From NCBI RefSeq assembly GCF_030062155.1, contig NZ_CP118267.1:62001-126000 (forward strand): a stretch of DNA of 64,000 bases, in the 5' to 3' direction. Position numbers and translations under genes: made by a program. Positions 42,426 through 50,550 of this stretch are shown piece by piece (the first letter of the stretch is position 1; each line of letters begins with the position of its first letter). The stretch is from Pantoea sp. Lij88. Lineage in GTDB: Bacteria; Pseudomonadota; Gammaproteobacteria; Enterobacterales; Enterobacteriaceae. The notes below the pieces were generated by a model. The model saw nothing but the letters and a program-made list of their open reading frames with translations, had not been told where the DNA came from and ran no database searches.

Positions 42426-43468
42426 CAGTGAGCCCCTGCCTGTTCATGGGTGCGTGCATTATAAGATTTGGCGTAAGCGGATGAACGGGCATTCAGAAGC
42501 GGATCGTCCGATGCGGTAATGCCATCCGGTAATATCAGCGGGTCATAATTAATGTCGTTACAGGCACCCTGCTGCTGTGGCGTCATTTTAGTAATGGTCA
42601 GCGTTCCGGCATTGATCTTCTGACGATCGGCAGGCCAGTCAATCGTTGCGTCATTACTTTTGTCACGCGCGCCAGCGACGGTAATAATCAGGTCCCATTT
42701 CTGCGGCCCCTGCGCCAGCCGCTGCTGCAGATCGCGTTGCAGGAAATCAGTGTCCTCTTTCTCTTTTTCATCCATCGGCTGATAGTCAGCATGCGGCACC
42801 ATACTCCAGCGCACCAGGTGTGGGTGACCTTCGGAGTCAATGAAATTAAAGGCGTTAAGGCTGTTAAATCGATCGCGGGTCCAGCTGGAAGCGGGCACAT
42901 ACTGCTTTGCCCAGGCGAAGAAGGGTTTGATCTCCGGATGCTGCCGTACAAAAGCCTGCATCCTGGCGGGGTCAGGTTTACCGGTTTTTGCATCCGGCAG
43001 CGTGGCGGTCTGGAGCGCGTAAAAGCCCTGAACACTTTGCACAGGGAAAAACGGCATCGCATTCATGCCGGTGCGCCACTGCTCACCATTTTTCTGATAA
43101 AACGCCAGCGCCATACTGCGAACCGGTACCGCATAATCAGGTGCATTTGGATTGCCGCCTGCGATAGCGAAACGGCCCACCGCCGGCGTAACGCCAGGGG
43201 CGAACAGCGCCGCGCGTGACAGGCTACTGGCAGTACCGTTGGCAGAAAAATCGCCCAGGATACAGACGCCTTTAGCATGATTACGGCGATAACCCGGATG
43301 GTGACCGCCAGATTTTTCTAACGCCGTCACCAGTTTGTCCGACGTCAGCCGACTGGTCTCCAGCCACCCACCTGCCCACAGGATCAGGACGGTCAGCAGC
43401 AATGGGACCCCTGCAATAAGCGCCAGTCGCAGGATTGTCTGACGTGCAGTAAGAGAAGGTTTATTCAT
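42425..43468 (-). CDS. Membrane-anchored catalase-family (SrpA-like) peroxidase
   Basis: A 347-residue catalase-superfamily haem protein of the short SrpA-like type, with an N-terminal membrane helix (LRLALIAGVPLLLTVLILW) that places the enzyme in the periplasm. The haem pocket begins PGYRRNHAKGVCILGDFS with the distal His. MALAFYQKNGEQWRTGMN and YGLQ-like YALQTATLPDAKTGKPDP follow the family. Such proteins act as peroxidases rather than efficient catalases. The frame opens 33 codons earlier, but the ATG at 43468 has GGGTGAG upstream. It is coupled to cytochrome b561. Confidence 0.88.
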   Translation of the reverse strand: MNKPSLTARQTILRLALIAGVPLLLTVLILWAGGWLETSRLTSDKLVTALEKSGGHHPGYRRNHAKGVCILGDFSANGTASSLSRAALFAPGVTPAVGRFAIAGGNPNAPDYAVPVRSMALAFYQKNGEQWRTGMNAMPFFPVQSVQGFYALQTATLPDAKTGKPDPARMQAFVRQHPEIKPFFAWAKQYVPASSWTRDRFNSLNAFNFIDSEGHPHLVRWSMVPHADYQPMDEKEKEDTDFLQRDLQQRLAQGPQKWDLIITVAGARDKSNDATIDWPADRQKINAGTLTITKMTPQQQGACNDINYDPLILPDGITASDDPLLNARSSAYAKSYNARTHEQAGAH

Positions 43469-43572
43469 CAATACACTCACCCTTGCAGAAGCTGAAGTCA
43501 ACGTGCATCCCGTCACCCTTTGCGTGTGATAACCGGATGACATTCGGGATAGATTTAGCGCTCTCAATGAAT

Positions 43573-43582
43573 CTACTAGTAG
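43573..43582. promoter_or_regulatory. Candidate TetR operator upstream of the peroxidase
   Basis: CTACTAGTAG is a perfect palindrome, extended by a further GTAG (CTACTAGTAGGTAG), about 100 bases before the peroxidase start. The TetR gene at the end of the same operon is the likely binder. Confidence 0.45.
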
Positions 43583-43643
43583 GTAGGCCGATGTGTCAAA
43601 GAATGATTCTGCTTTTTTTAACCTGCTGTGCGCTTTAACAGAT

Positions 43644-43667
43644 GTCCGCCTCTCATCTGAAGCGGAT
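43644..43667 (-). repeat. Dispersed hairpin repeat, diverged outlying copy
   Basis: GTCCGCCT / AAGCGGAT with two changed arm positions; the only copy found outside 23.8-33.5 kb. Confidence 0.55.
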
Positions 43668-43708
43668 ACTCCCGTTACTCTGTGGCCGCTAACACCACAC
43701 TACTCCAT

Positions 43709-44542
43709 TTATTCCTCCTGTCTGTCTGCTCCGTATGCCACAGATTTCATCGCCCGCAGTGCGTCCAGTCGCGTGTTCAGCGCCGTTTCGATATGGTCAT
43801 AGGCCGTGCTGCCCAGCGGCAATCGCAGGGGCATACTGTCAGCATCAGCCGCCGCGATCATCGCCGACACGCATTTTTGCGCATCACCTTTAATCTCAAA
43901 GTCCCCACTCATCAGTGCGGCCCGCATTTTTCCTGCAGCGGTTTCGCGGTAAACGGGTAAGGCATCCGCAATATCCAGGCCCGCACCAAACTGGGTCGCC
44001 GTTGGCCCTGGCTCCACCAGCAAAAAGTCGATGCCAAAATCCGCAACTTCCTGTCTGACCGCTTCGACAAACCCTTCGATTCCCCATTTCGTGGCGTGAT
44101 ACAGACTGAAATCGGGATAGGCAATCTGGCCACCTTCTGAAGAGACCTGCACAATGCGACCGCCGCCCTGCTCCCGCAAAAACGGGATGACTGCGCGAAT
44201 CAGCTGAATTGATCCGGTGAGATTAGTGGCAATCTGGCGTTCAATTTGTGCATCGCTCAACTCTTCCGCTGCGCCAAACAGGCCATATGCTGCGTTACTC
44301 ACCACAACATCAATCCGCCCCGCGCGGGCAAATGCCGAGTCGATGGCAGGTTTGATCCTCGCCGTCTCGCTGATATCCAGCACGATAAGCTGCAGATTGT
44401 CGCCATATTGCGCGCGCATATCATCCAGTGCGTGTTTACGCCGGACACTGGCGACGACCCGATCGCCACGCGCCAGCAGACTTTCACACATCAGGCGACC
44501 CAGGCCACTGGATGCACCGGTAATAAGCCAGGTTTTCATCAT
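43709..44542 (-). CDS. Short-chain dehydrogenase/reductase
   Basis: A 277-residue SDR: TWLITGASSGLGRLMCESLL (cofactor), VVSNAAYGLFGA (NNAG variant SNAA), IVQVSSEGGQ and YHATKWGIEGF (YxxxK). It resembles the SDR at 35129-35962 in length and general type, but is not a close copy. It is divergent from a LysR gene broken by a stop codon, whose product would be its regulator, so its control may be altered. The substrate is unknown. Confidence 0.9.
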   Translation of the reverse strand: MMKTWLITGASSGLGRLMCESLLARGDRVVASVRRKHALDDMRAQYGDNLQLIVLDISETARIKPAIDSAFARAGRIDVVVSNAAYGLFGAAEELSDAQIERQIATNLTGSIQLIRAVIPFLREQGGGRIVQVSSEGGQIAYPDFSLYHATKWGIEGFVEAVRQEVADFGIDFLLVEPGPTATQFGAGLDIADALPVYRETAAGKMRAALMSGDFEIKGDAQKCVSAMIAAADADSMPLRLPLGSTAYDHIETALNTRLDALRAMKSVAYGADRQEE

Positions 44543-44639
44543 TTTTCTCTCTGTTTAGTGAACCGGCGTTCATCATAAAACAGATGATTGATGGCATAAT
44601 CTCCCCAAACCGGCATGAGATGGTGGGAAATTTTAAACA

Positions 44640-45536
44640 ATGAAACGCCCGTCCTGGAATGAACTTCTGGCGGTGAAAATGGTTGCGGACCAGCGCAGTT
44701 TTCGCCGCGCGGCGGATGTGCTCGGCCTTAAACGTTCAACGCTCAGCCACACGATTAAAGGTCTTGAGACGGCGCTTGGCGTGCGGCTTTTCCATCGGAC
44801 AACACGCAGCGTGGCGCTGACGGAAACGGGGTAAATGCTGATTGCCCGCATGACGCCGCTGCTGACTCATATGGACGAGTTGCTGAATGATGTCACCGCG
44901 AGTAATCACCAACCCTATGGAACGCTGCGTATCAGCGCCAGTGATGCCGCTATCAGCCTTCTGCTGGAAAAAATTCTGCCGACATTTATCCGGCACTATC
45001 CCGGCATTGAAATTGATTTAGTCGCGCAGGGTCAGCTGGTGGATATTGTTGAACAGGGATTTGATGCAGGCATAAGGCTGTCTGAAGATGTGCCCAAAGA
45101 TATGGTGGCCATCGCTCTGAGCGGGCCGTTGCGCTTTGTGACGGTGGCATCGCCTGATTACGTGGCTTCACACCCCGCCATACGGCATCCACAGGATCTC
45201 ATGCAGCACATCTGCATACGCCATCGTCTGCCGGGCGGTAAACGGTATCACTGGGAATATGAGCAAAATGAGCAGCAGTTTGCGCTGGATGTGCCCGGCA
45301 GCCTGACGCTCGATAGTGGTGCGTTGATGGCAGAAGCAGCCATGTCCGGTTCAGGCGTGGCCTATGTGCCGGAGTGCTATGCGCAGTCCGGTCTGGCGGC
45401 CCGGCGGCTGGTGACGTTGCTGGAGGAGTGGACAATCGCTTCGCAGGGTATTGCGCTCTATTTTTCGCAACACCGTCATATGCCCGTCGCGTTACGGTTG
45501 TTTGTTGACACGATCAAGGCGACTACGCGCGACTGA
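44640..45536 (+). pseudogene. LysR-family regulator gene interrupted by an in-frame TAA
   Basis: The first 64 codons encode the complete LysR helix-turn-helix (FRRAADVLGLKRSTLSHTIK) and end VALTETG at TAA 44832-44834. The same frame then continues immediately with MLIARMTPLLTHMDELLND and the whole effector domain to 45536 (298 sense codons in total), ending TIKATTRD. One base change in the linker helix has split the gene. An ATG directly after the stop could allow separate translation of the C-terminal part, but without the DNA-binding domain. It is divergent from the SDR gene at 43709-44542. Confidence 0.88.
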
Positions 45537-45762
45537 GCAAATCCAGTTACCCGATAAACAGCAGCAGGAGATGATCGGGATCACCGCGCGCGCTGAACCT
45601 CTCGCTTTATGCCCGACTGTCTTCCGCTGAAATATAAGGAGGATGAGGCAGGACGGCGCTTACGGCAAAAATCAGCCGATCCTGCCTGGCTGATTTTGTT
45701 CACATCATTTCGGCCTGAAACAGGAGCAGAACTCTCCATTTATCAGGCAGGTCGGGCGGTGT

Positions 45763-46782
45763 TTACTGAAGATGTTTCTTCAGCTCTTCAGACGCCTGGC
45801 CGATGGCCGTGCGCACCGCAGGCTCGTGACTCAGGGCATTCAGCAGACCAAAGTCGTGAATCATGCCGTTATAGCGGGTGACGGTGACCGGCACACCGGC
45901 GGTGTCCAGTTTACGGCCAAATGCTTCACCCTCATCGCGCAGGACATCAAGCTCGGCAGTCTGAATCAGCGTTGGCGGTAACCCGGCCAGCTCGGCTTGG
46001 GTTGCACGCAGCGGAGACGCCAGAATGTTATTACGATCATTTTCTGAGGTCGTGTAGTTATCCCAGAACCACTTCATCATGTTTCGGGTCAGGAAATGAC
46101 CACTGGCGAATTGCTGATAAGAAGCATCATCAAAGCGGGCATCGGTGACCGGCCACAGCATGACGTCGTAGCGAATCGCCGGAGTTTTGTGTTGTCTGGC
46201 CTGCAGCGCGACAGCGGCAACCATATTCCCGCCCACGCTGTTCCCCACCAGTGCCAGGCGTTTACCATCCACGCCAATATCAGCGCCGTGTTCGGCCACC
46301 CATTTTGTTGCCTCATAAGCCTGATGAATGGCGACCGGATAACGGGCTTCCGGTGAAGGTGCGTAGTTTACAAATACCGCCGCTGCGCCGGATTCATTAA
46401 CCAGATCGCGCACCAGACGTTCATGAGTAGGAAAGTCACCGAGCACCCAGCCACCGCCATGGAAAAACATAAATACCGGCAATACGCCTGAGGCATTGGC
46501 AGGTTTGACTATCGTCAACGTGAGCGGTTTACCCAGAGCCGTAATGACTTTTTCAGAGACCTGGGCAGGCGGCAATACGGCCCCCTTCTGCGCGCCGGTC
46601 AGCACCGCGCGGGCTTCTGCCGGGGATAAGGTTTCCATCGGCTTTCCGCCGCTACCGTTCAGCGCGTTAAGAAACGACGCCACGCCAGCGGTGGGCGCTG
46701 GTGCGTTTTCGGCAGGGCTGGCCCATGCTGACGTCATCTGGCTGGCTAACAGTAAAGCACCCGCGGTGAGTTTCACATTCAT
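45763..46782 (-). CDS. Exported alpha/beta hydrolase, HSL-type esterase
   Basis: A 339-residue esterase/lipase of the hormone-sensitive-lipase (group IV) family. A Sec signal peptide is seen (hydrophobic LTAGALLLASQMTSAWAS). The oxyanion motif HGGGW is at residues 108-112, the nucleophile Ser182 is in GNSVGG, the acid Asp is in AELDVLRDE and the His in MIHDFG. It is expected in the periplasm. Two palindromes upstream (46811-46820, 46865-46884) suggest control by an unlinked MarR- or TetR-type repressor. The substrate is unknown. Confidence 0.88.
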   Translation of the reverse strand: MNVKLTAGALLLASQMTSAWASPAENAPAPTAGVASFLNALNGSGGKPMETLSPAEARAVLTGAQKGAVLPPAQVSEKVITALGKPLTLTIVKPANASGVLPVFMFFHGGGWVLGDFPTHERLVRDLVNESGAAAVFVNYAPSPEARYPVAIHQAYEATKWVAEHGADIGVDGKRLALVGNSVGGNMVAAVALQARQHKTPAIRYDVMLWPVTDARFDDASYQQFASGHFLTRNMMKWFWDNYTTSENDRNNILASPLRATQAELAGLPPTLIQTAELDVLRDEGEAFGRKLDTAGVPVTVTRYNGMIHDFGLLNALSHEPAVRTAIGQASEELKKHLQ

Positions 46783-46810
46783 GATCGATTTCCTTGTGTT
46801 TGCTATTAGG

Positions 46811-46884
46811 TAGCGCGCTATTTAGTTTGGCTAAGATGCCTGTTTAAAGTCGAGTTGTAAACTATTAAATAGCGAACTATTTAA
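46811..46884. promoter_or_regulatory. Twin palindromic operators upstream of the esterase gene
   Basis: TAGCGCGCTA at 46811-46820 (continuing TTTAG) and TTAAATAG-CGAA-CTATTTAA at 46865-46884 share the core TAGCG..CTATTTA and lie 54 bases apart, start to start. This is the pattern of two binding sites for one dimeric repressor. The surrounding 320-base gap up to 47106 shows no ORF I believe. Confidence 0.55.
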
Positions 46885-47106
46885 TATATCGTCATGGATT
46901 CTTTTGGAGCCCGCTCACGGACTGCCTCTACGCAGGGCTTAACCGGCCAATGATTTAAAGGATCTTCGAATCTGTAGTGAGGCATTTGCGCGTGTATCAG
47001 GGCCGTCTGCGTGGTGAAAATGCGGGCAGGCAGGTTTTTCCTCTTGCAAAACTTCCCGCTGGCGTTAACCTATATACAAAACGCATACGTTTCATATAAG
47101 GCTCAC

Positions 47107-47352
47107 ATGGGTATCGTAAAAATTTCCGACCTGATGCATGAGAATCTGCGCATCGCCAGTCAGGCGATGAGCCGCTCCATCAACGCACAGGCAGAACACT
47201 GGCTGAAACTTGGCATGCTGGCTGAACTCTATCCACAGCAAACCCAACACCAACTGGCGCAGATGCTGATCCGGCTCGAACTGGAAGGCAGCGCTGATAT
47301 TCGCACTATGCTCCCTAAAGAGAGCCTCACTACACAAGGAGACGTGTCATGA
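47107..47352 (+). CDS. ParD-like antitoxin-family protein
   Basis: An 81-residue protein that fits the ParD-like family. It begins MGIVKISDLMHENLRIASQAM, resembling a ribbon-helix-helix antitoxin, followed by SINAQAEHWLKLGMLAELYP. The longer upstream frame to 47011 has no better start; ATG 47107 gives the family start. Instead of a toxin, the next gene is a methionine aminopeptidase whose ATG overlaps this stop by four bases. Its function is unknown; it may autoregulate the pair. Confidence 0.75.
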   Translation: MGIVKISDLMHENLRIASQAMSRSINAQAEHWLKLGMLAELYPQQTQHQLAQMLIRLELEGSADIRTMLPKESLTTQGDVS

Positions 47353-48134
47353 ACACCGTTAAAATTCATACCGCAGCGGAGATTGAAAAGGCGCGGGCAG
47401 CCGGACAGGCTGCGGCTCAGGTGCTGGCGATGATCACACCGCACGTCCGTCCCGGCATTACAACTGAAGAGCTGGATGATATCTGCCATGACTTCATTGT
47501 GAATGAGCTCAAGGTGACGCCCGCCAACATCGGCTATCACGGCTATACCCGCACCACCTGCACCTCGGTCAATCACGTGGTGTGCCACGGGATTCCGGCC
47601 AGCAAAAAACTCAAGGATGGCGATATCGTTAATATCGATGTCGCGATCATCAAAGATGGCTGGTACGGCGATACCAGCCGGATGTATTTTGTCGGCACGC
47701 CGTCGGTACGCGCCAAACGTCTGGTTGAGATTACCTACCAGTCGATGGTTGCAGGGATCAAAACCGTCCGTCCTGGCGCGACACTGGGCGACGTGGGCGC
47801 GGCTATTCAGCGCGTAGCGGAAGGCGCGGGTTTCTCGGTGGTTCGTGAATATTGCGGTCACGGCGTCGGTGAGATTTACCACACCGATCCTCAGGTACTG
47901 CACTACGGTACGCCGGGCGAAGGGATGCCGCTGAAGGCGGGGATGATTTTCACCATCGAACCGATGATTAATGCCGGTAAAGCGGGAACCAGCGTCCTGT
48001 CAGATGGCTGGACGGTCGTCACCAAAGATCGCTCGCTCTCGGCGCAATGGGAACATACCGTCGCCGTCACCGAAAATGGTTTTGATCTGCTGACGCCGTG
48101 GCCTGATGGCACTGGCGACTACCCGGCGATTTAA
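47349..48134 (+). CDS. map: Type I methionine aminopeptidase (accessory Map)
   Basis: A 261-residue Map that removes the initiator Met from proteins. All five metal ligands are in place: two Asp in IVNIDVAIIKDGWYGDTSRM, His in YCGHGVGEIYH, Glu in FTIEPMIN and Glu in QWEHTVAVTE. The substrate His is in HGYTRTTCTSVNHVVCHG. There is no N-terminal zinc finger. The housekeeping map gene normally sits beside rpsB; this copy is coupled to a ParD-like gene, so it is probably a second, accessory enzyme. It ends in a shared terminator. Confidence 0.92.
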   Translation: MNTVKIHTAAEIEKARAAGQAAAQVLAMITPHVRPGITTEELDDICHDFIVNELKVTPANIGYHGYTRTTCTSVNHVVCHGIPASKKLKDGDIVNIDVAIIKDGWYGDTSRMYFVGTPSVRAKRLVEITYQSMVAGIKTVRPGATLGDVGAAIQRVAEGAGFSVVREYCGHGVGEIYHTDPQVLHYGTPGEGMPLKAGMIFTIEPMINAGKAGTSVLSDGWTVVTKDRSLSAQWEHTVAVTENGFDLLTPWPDGTGDYPAI

Positions 48135-48140
48135 CCCCTT

Positions 48141-48163
48141 AGCCTGAGATACGGTCTCAGGCT
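48141..48163. terminator. Bidirectional stem-loop between map and the GGDEF gene
   Basis: AGCCTGAGA-TACGG-TCTCAGGCT, a perfect nine-base stem between convergent genes, overlapping the cyclase stop. Confidence 0.65.
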
Positions 48164-49265
48164 ACATTCTCTGCCTGCTCCTGACTTCACTCAGCGTTTC
48201 CAGCGTACCGGCATGCCACACCTGAACGTCGTTACGTCCGGCGCGTTTGACCTGATAAAGCGCCTCATCGGCGCATCTCAGCCACTCATGAATCGATGCT
48301 GCATCACTTGCCGGTGCAATCCCGATACTGACCGAGCACTGGAAAGTGGATGACGCTGGCAGCCGCAGCAGGGCAATCCCCTGTTTGATCTGCTCTGCCA
48401 GCAGCAGAATGCTGGTTTCATCCGCATCCCGCACAATCACACACAACTCGTCACCGCCAAAACGCGCGGGGATATCTTTCAGGCCGACGCTGTCACGCAG
48501 CAGTGCGGAGATCTCTGCCAGCAAAAAGTCGCCCGCTTCATGCCCGAACGTGTCGTTAACCTGTTTGAAGTGATCGACATCCAGCAGCATCAGCCAGGCT
48601 TTACCCTCGCCTCGCTGCGTCCGCAAAAACTCACTTTCAAGCCGCCGCTCAAAGAGACGACGATTGGGGATTTTCAGACCGGGATCCATCAGCGCAATGC
48701 GTTCCAGCTCGCGATTTTTATTGCGCAGACTCAGGGTCAGATTGTGGGAAACGATACTTAATGCCAGCAGATAGACGCTGGCAAGCGGCAGGGTGAGCCA
48801 CACAGTGCGGGTACTGAAAGTCAGCAATACGGGCGCCCTTTCCGCTAACCAGAACAGCATAAAGGCCAGCAAAAAGGCCTGCAGCGCAGACTTCAGCTGA
48901 ACCCAGCCACCCGCTGAGTAACGGTCGGAGATCAGCACCGCCATAATAATGATCGAGGGAAGTGGACTGAGCGCCATCGAGGCAACCCAGAAGCCGCCAA
49001 AAGCGGCATCCAGCGTCAGATTCTTGCGTTCAAAACCGGTGGGGTCACGCGATCGCAATGCCAGTCTGTAGGCTGCATAGGGCCAGGCAAAGGCATTAGT
49101 AAATAACAGCGCGCAGAGCGCCGGGCTTTTGCCCATCTCCATCAGAACCGACAGAATCGGCAGAAAACAGAGAAAGGTACCGAGCTGGCGCATCATAAAC
49201 ATGCGGCGCACAAATCGCTTCGATCGGCGCTTCAGTTGAACATCATCGGGAGTGTAATAATTCAT
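48162..49265 (-). CDS. MASE2-GGDEF diguanylate cyclase
   Basis: A 367-residue membrane protein resembling AdrA/DgcC. The N-terminal MASE2 sensor domain has about five to six spans (LGTFLCFLPILSVLM, ALCALLFTNAFAWPYAAY). It is followed by a GGDEF domain from IALMDPGLKIPNRRLFERRL to the active-site loop ARFGGDELCVIV. The signature is GGDEL rather than GGDEF, and the product-inhibition motif RxxD reads GLKD, so its Arg is missing. The key Asp/Glu are kept, so synthesis of cyclic di-GMP is likely, without product inhibition. GTG 49271 is an alternative start. Confidence 0.85.
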   Translation of the reverse strand: MNYYTPDDVQLKRRSKRFVRRMFMMRQLGTFLCFLPILSVLMEMGKSPALCALLFTNAFAWPYAAYRLALRSRDPTGFERKNLTLDAAFGGFWVASMALSPLPSIIIMAVLISDRYSAGGWVQLKSALQAFLLAFMLFWLAERAPVLLTFSTRTVWLTLPLASVYLLALSIVSHNLTLSLRNKNRELERIALMDPGLKIPNRRLFERRLESEFLRTQRGEGKAWLMLLDVDHFKQVNDTFGHEAGDFLLAEISALLRDSVGLKDIPARFGGDELCVIVRDADETSILLLAEQIKQGIALLRLPASSTFQCSVSIGIAPASDAASIHEWLRCADEALYQVKRAGRNDVQVWHAGTLETLSEVRSRQRM

Positions 49266-49447
49266 AGGCACACTGAAGCAGCCACGGGTTAGGGCAGTTT
49301 ATCGGCAAATGATGAAACAGGGTGAATTATTTGCAGAATATTCTTATTGCGTAACTAATGTTTTCTTTGGCTATTGAAGCAGAAATGGCTCAGCCAATGA
49401 TAGCTGAGTGAGAGGGGTTGCGCGCAATGACAGCGCGCATCTGGAGA

Positions 49448-49756
49448 TTATCTGCGGCCTTTGACAATCGATGCCGACCAGTTGAAATCACTCACTTCAC
49501 TGGCGGTCAGTGAAGAAGGCTTCTTTTTACGCAGCGGTTTTTTCTTCGCCTTCTCTGCCAGCGCTCTTTCCTTCTCCATTTTACTGGTCATAACGATCTG
49601 ACGCGCTTCACTATTAAATTCTTTCTCTTTCTTACTGTCGGGCGCTTTACCGGTTCGCTGACGGTACTTCTCTGCCAGACCCTTGTAGGTTTGCTCGACG
49701 GCCAGTCGTTCATCAGCGTTGAACTGATCAATGGAAATCATCTTTTTATCGTTCAT
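49448..49756 (-). CDS. DUF3811 (YjbD-like) small protein
   Basis: A 102-residue, highly charged protein. The helical middle KEKEFNSEARQIVMTSKMEK, the Lys-rich linker (AKKKPLRKKKPS) and the end FNWSASIVKGRR match the pattern of E. coli YjbD (FSWSA...RGRR). The function of the family is unknown; its basic character suggests nucleic-acid or ribosome contact, which is speculation. Monocistronic. Confidence 0.7.
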   Translation of the reverse strand: MNDKKMISIDQFNADERLAVEQTYKGLAEKYRQRTGKAPDSKKEKEFNSEARQIVMTSKMEKERALAEKAKKKPLRKKKPSSLTASEVSDFNWSASIVKGRR

Positions 49757-49987
49757 AGCGGCGTGTCCTGTGGCGAGTTATCCGCGCAAGTGTACCGCAT
49801 TTGCGGTCCGTTAATGCACCGAATGGCATTAATCAGTTGGCCTGATGAATCTGCCCGCCCCGGACGGCCGGTAAATCCTCTGAAACTCACGCTTAAGCCC
49901 TGCTAAAAACAGGGTTATCTCTTAATATAAAACTAATGTTCATCAGGTTTACTGGCAGTGACCACGTACTGCCGAGGAGCTGAAGGA

Positions 49988-50212
49988 ATGATAAAAGAGA
50001 CCGATCGCCTGTCACAGGCATTATTACGGCGGCATGGGATTGGCGTTAAACAGAAACGTATACACTTTCGCGGCAGAGACCTGCTGTTTCAGCTGCACAA
50101 CGCCCGCTATGATGTTTTCAACGGTGATCGCTGCATCGCGACCGTGGATACCAATAATATCAATGAAGCCATTAAGCAGTTTAAAGCGCTGGACAATCCT
50201 GCGGAGAAATAA
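49988..50212 (+). CDS. Small hypothetical protein (74 aa)
   Basis: Starts MIKETDRLSQALLRRHGIGV (ATG 49988, GAGGAG eight bases upstream) and continues with IHFRGRDLLFQLHNARYDVF. A small mixed alpha/beta protein with no family I recognise. Its stop is two bases before the start of the next small gene, so the two form an operon. Confidence 0.6.
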   Translation: MIKETDRLSQALLRRHGIGVKQKRIHFRGRDLLFQLHNARYDVFNGDRCIATVDTNNINEAIKQFKALDNPAEK

Positions 50213-50214
50213 CC

Positions 50215-50457
50215 ATGCCAGACTATTGCGTGTTTAAGAAGGCTCATGAATTCAGGGCCGTGAACGTTGCGCGGCAGTGCCAGCAGGACGCGTTAACGTC
50301 CATGAGCTTTGAGAAGGTCTGGGACGTGGTGCACGCCGATAACGCGGATGCTGCCCTGCTGCGCTATCAGCAGCTGCGTCGCGATGAAGAGACTGCCGCA
50401 CAGTCGTTTGCAACGGATTCAGTGGTAAGCAATCTGTTAAGTCTCCTGTCCCGGTAA
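50215..50457 (+). CDS. Small hypothetical protein (80 aa)
   Basis: Starts MPDYCVFKKAHEFRAVNVAR, with GGAG lying within the end of the previous gene. A helical middle (FEKVWDVVHADNADAALLRY) is followed by a polar tail ending LLSLLSR. No recognised family. Its tight spacing to the 74-residue gene suggests a joint function. Confidence 0.6.
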   Translation: MPDYCVFKKAHEFRAVNVARQCQQDALTSMSFEKVWDVVHADNADAALLRYQQLRRDEETAAQSFATDSVVSNLLSLLSR

Positions 50458-50550
50458 GCCAGTGTCGTGCAGCCGGTTCAACGCCAAAGTTACTGTTAAT
50501 TCATCCCGCGCTGATTAGAATAAAGAAAATTCCCCGAACACAGGTTTCTG

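Noticed and set aside
47107..48134. Classical ParDE toxin-antitoxin pair
   Set aside because: The second gene is a complete methionine aminopeptidase, not a ParE/RelE toxin.
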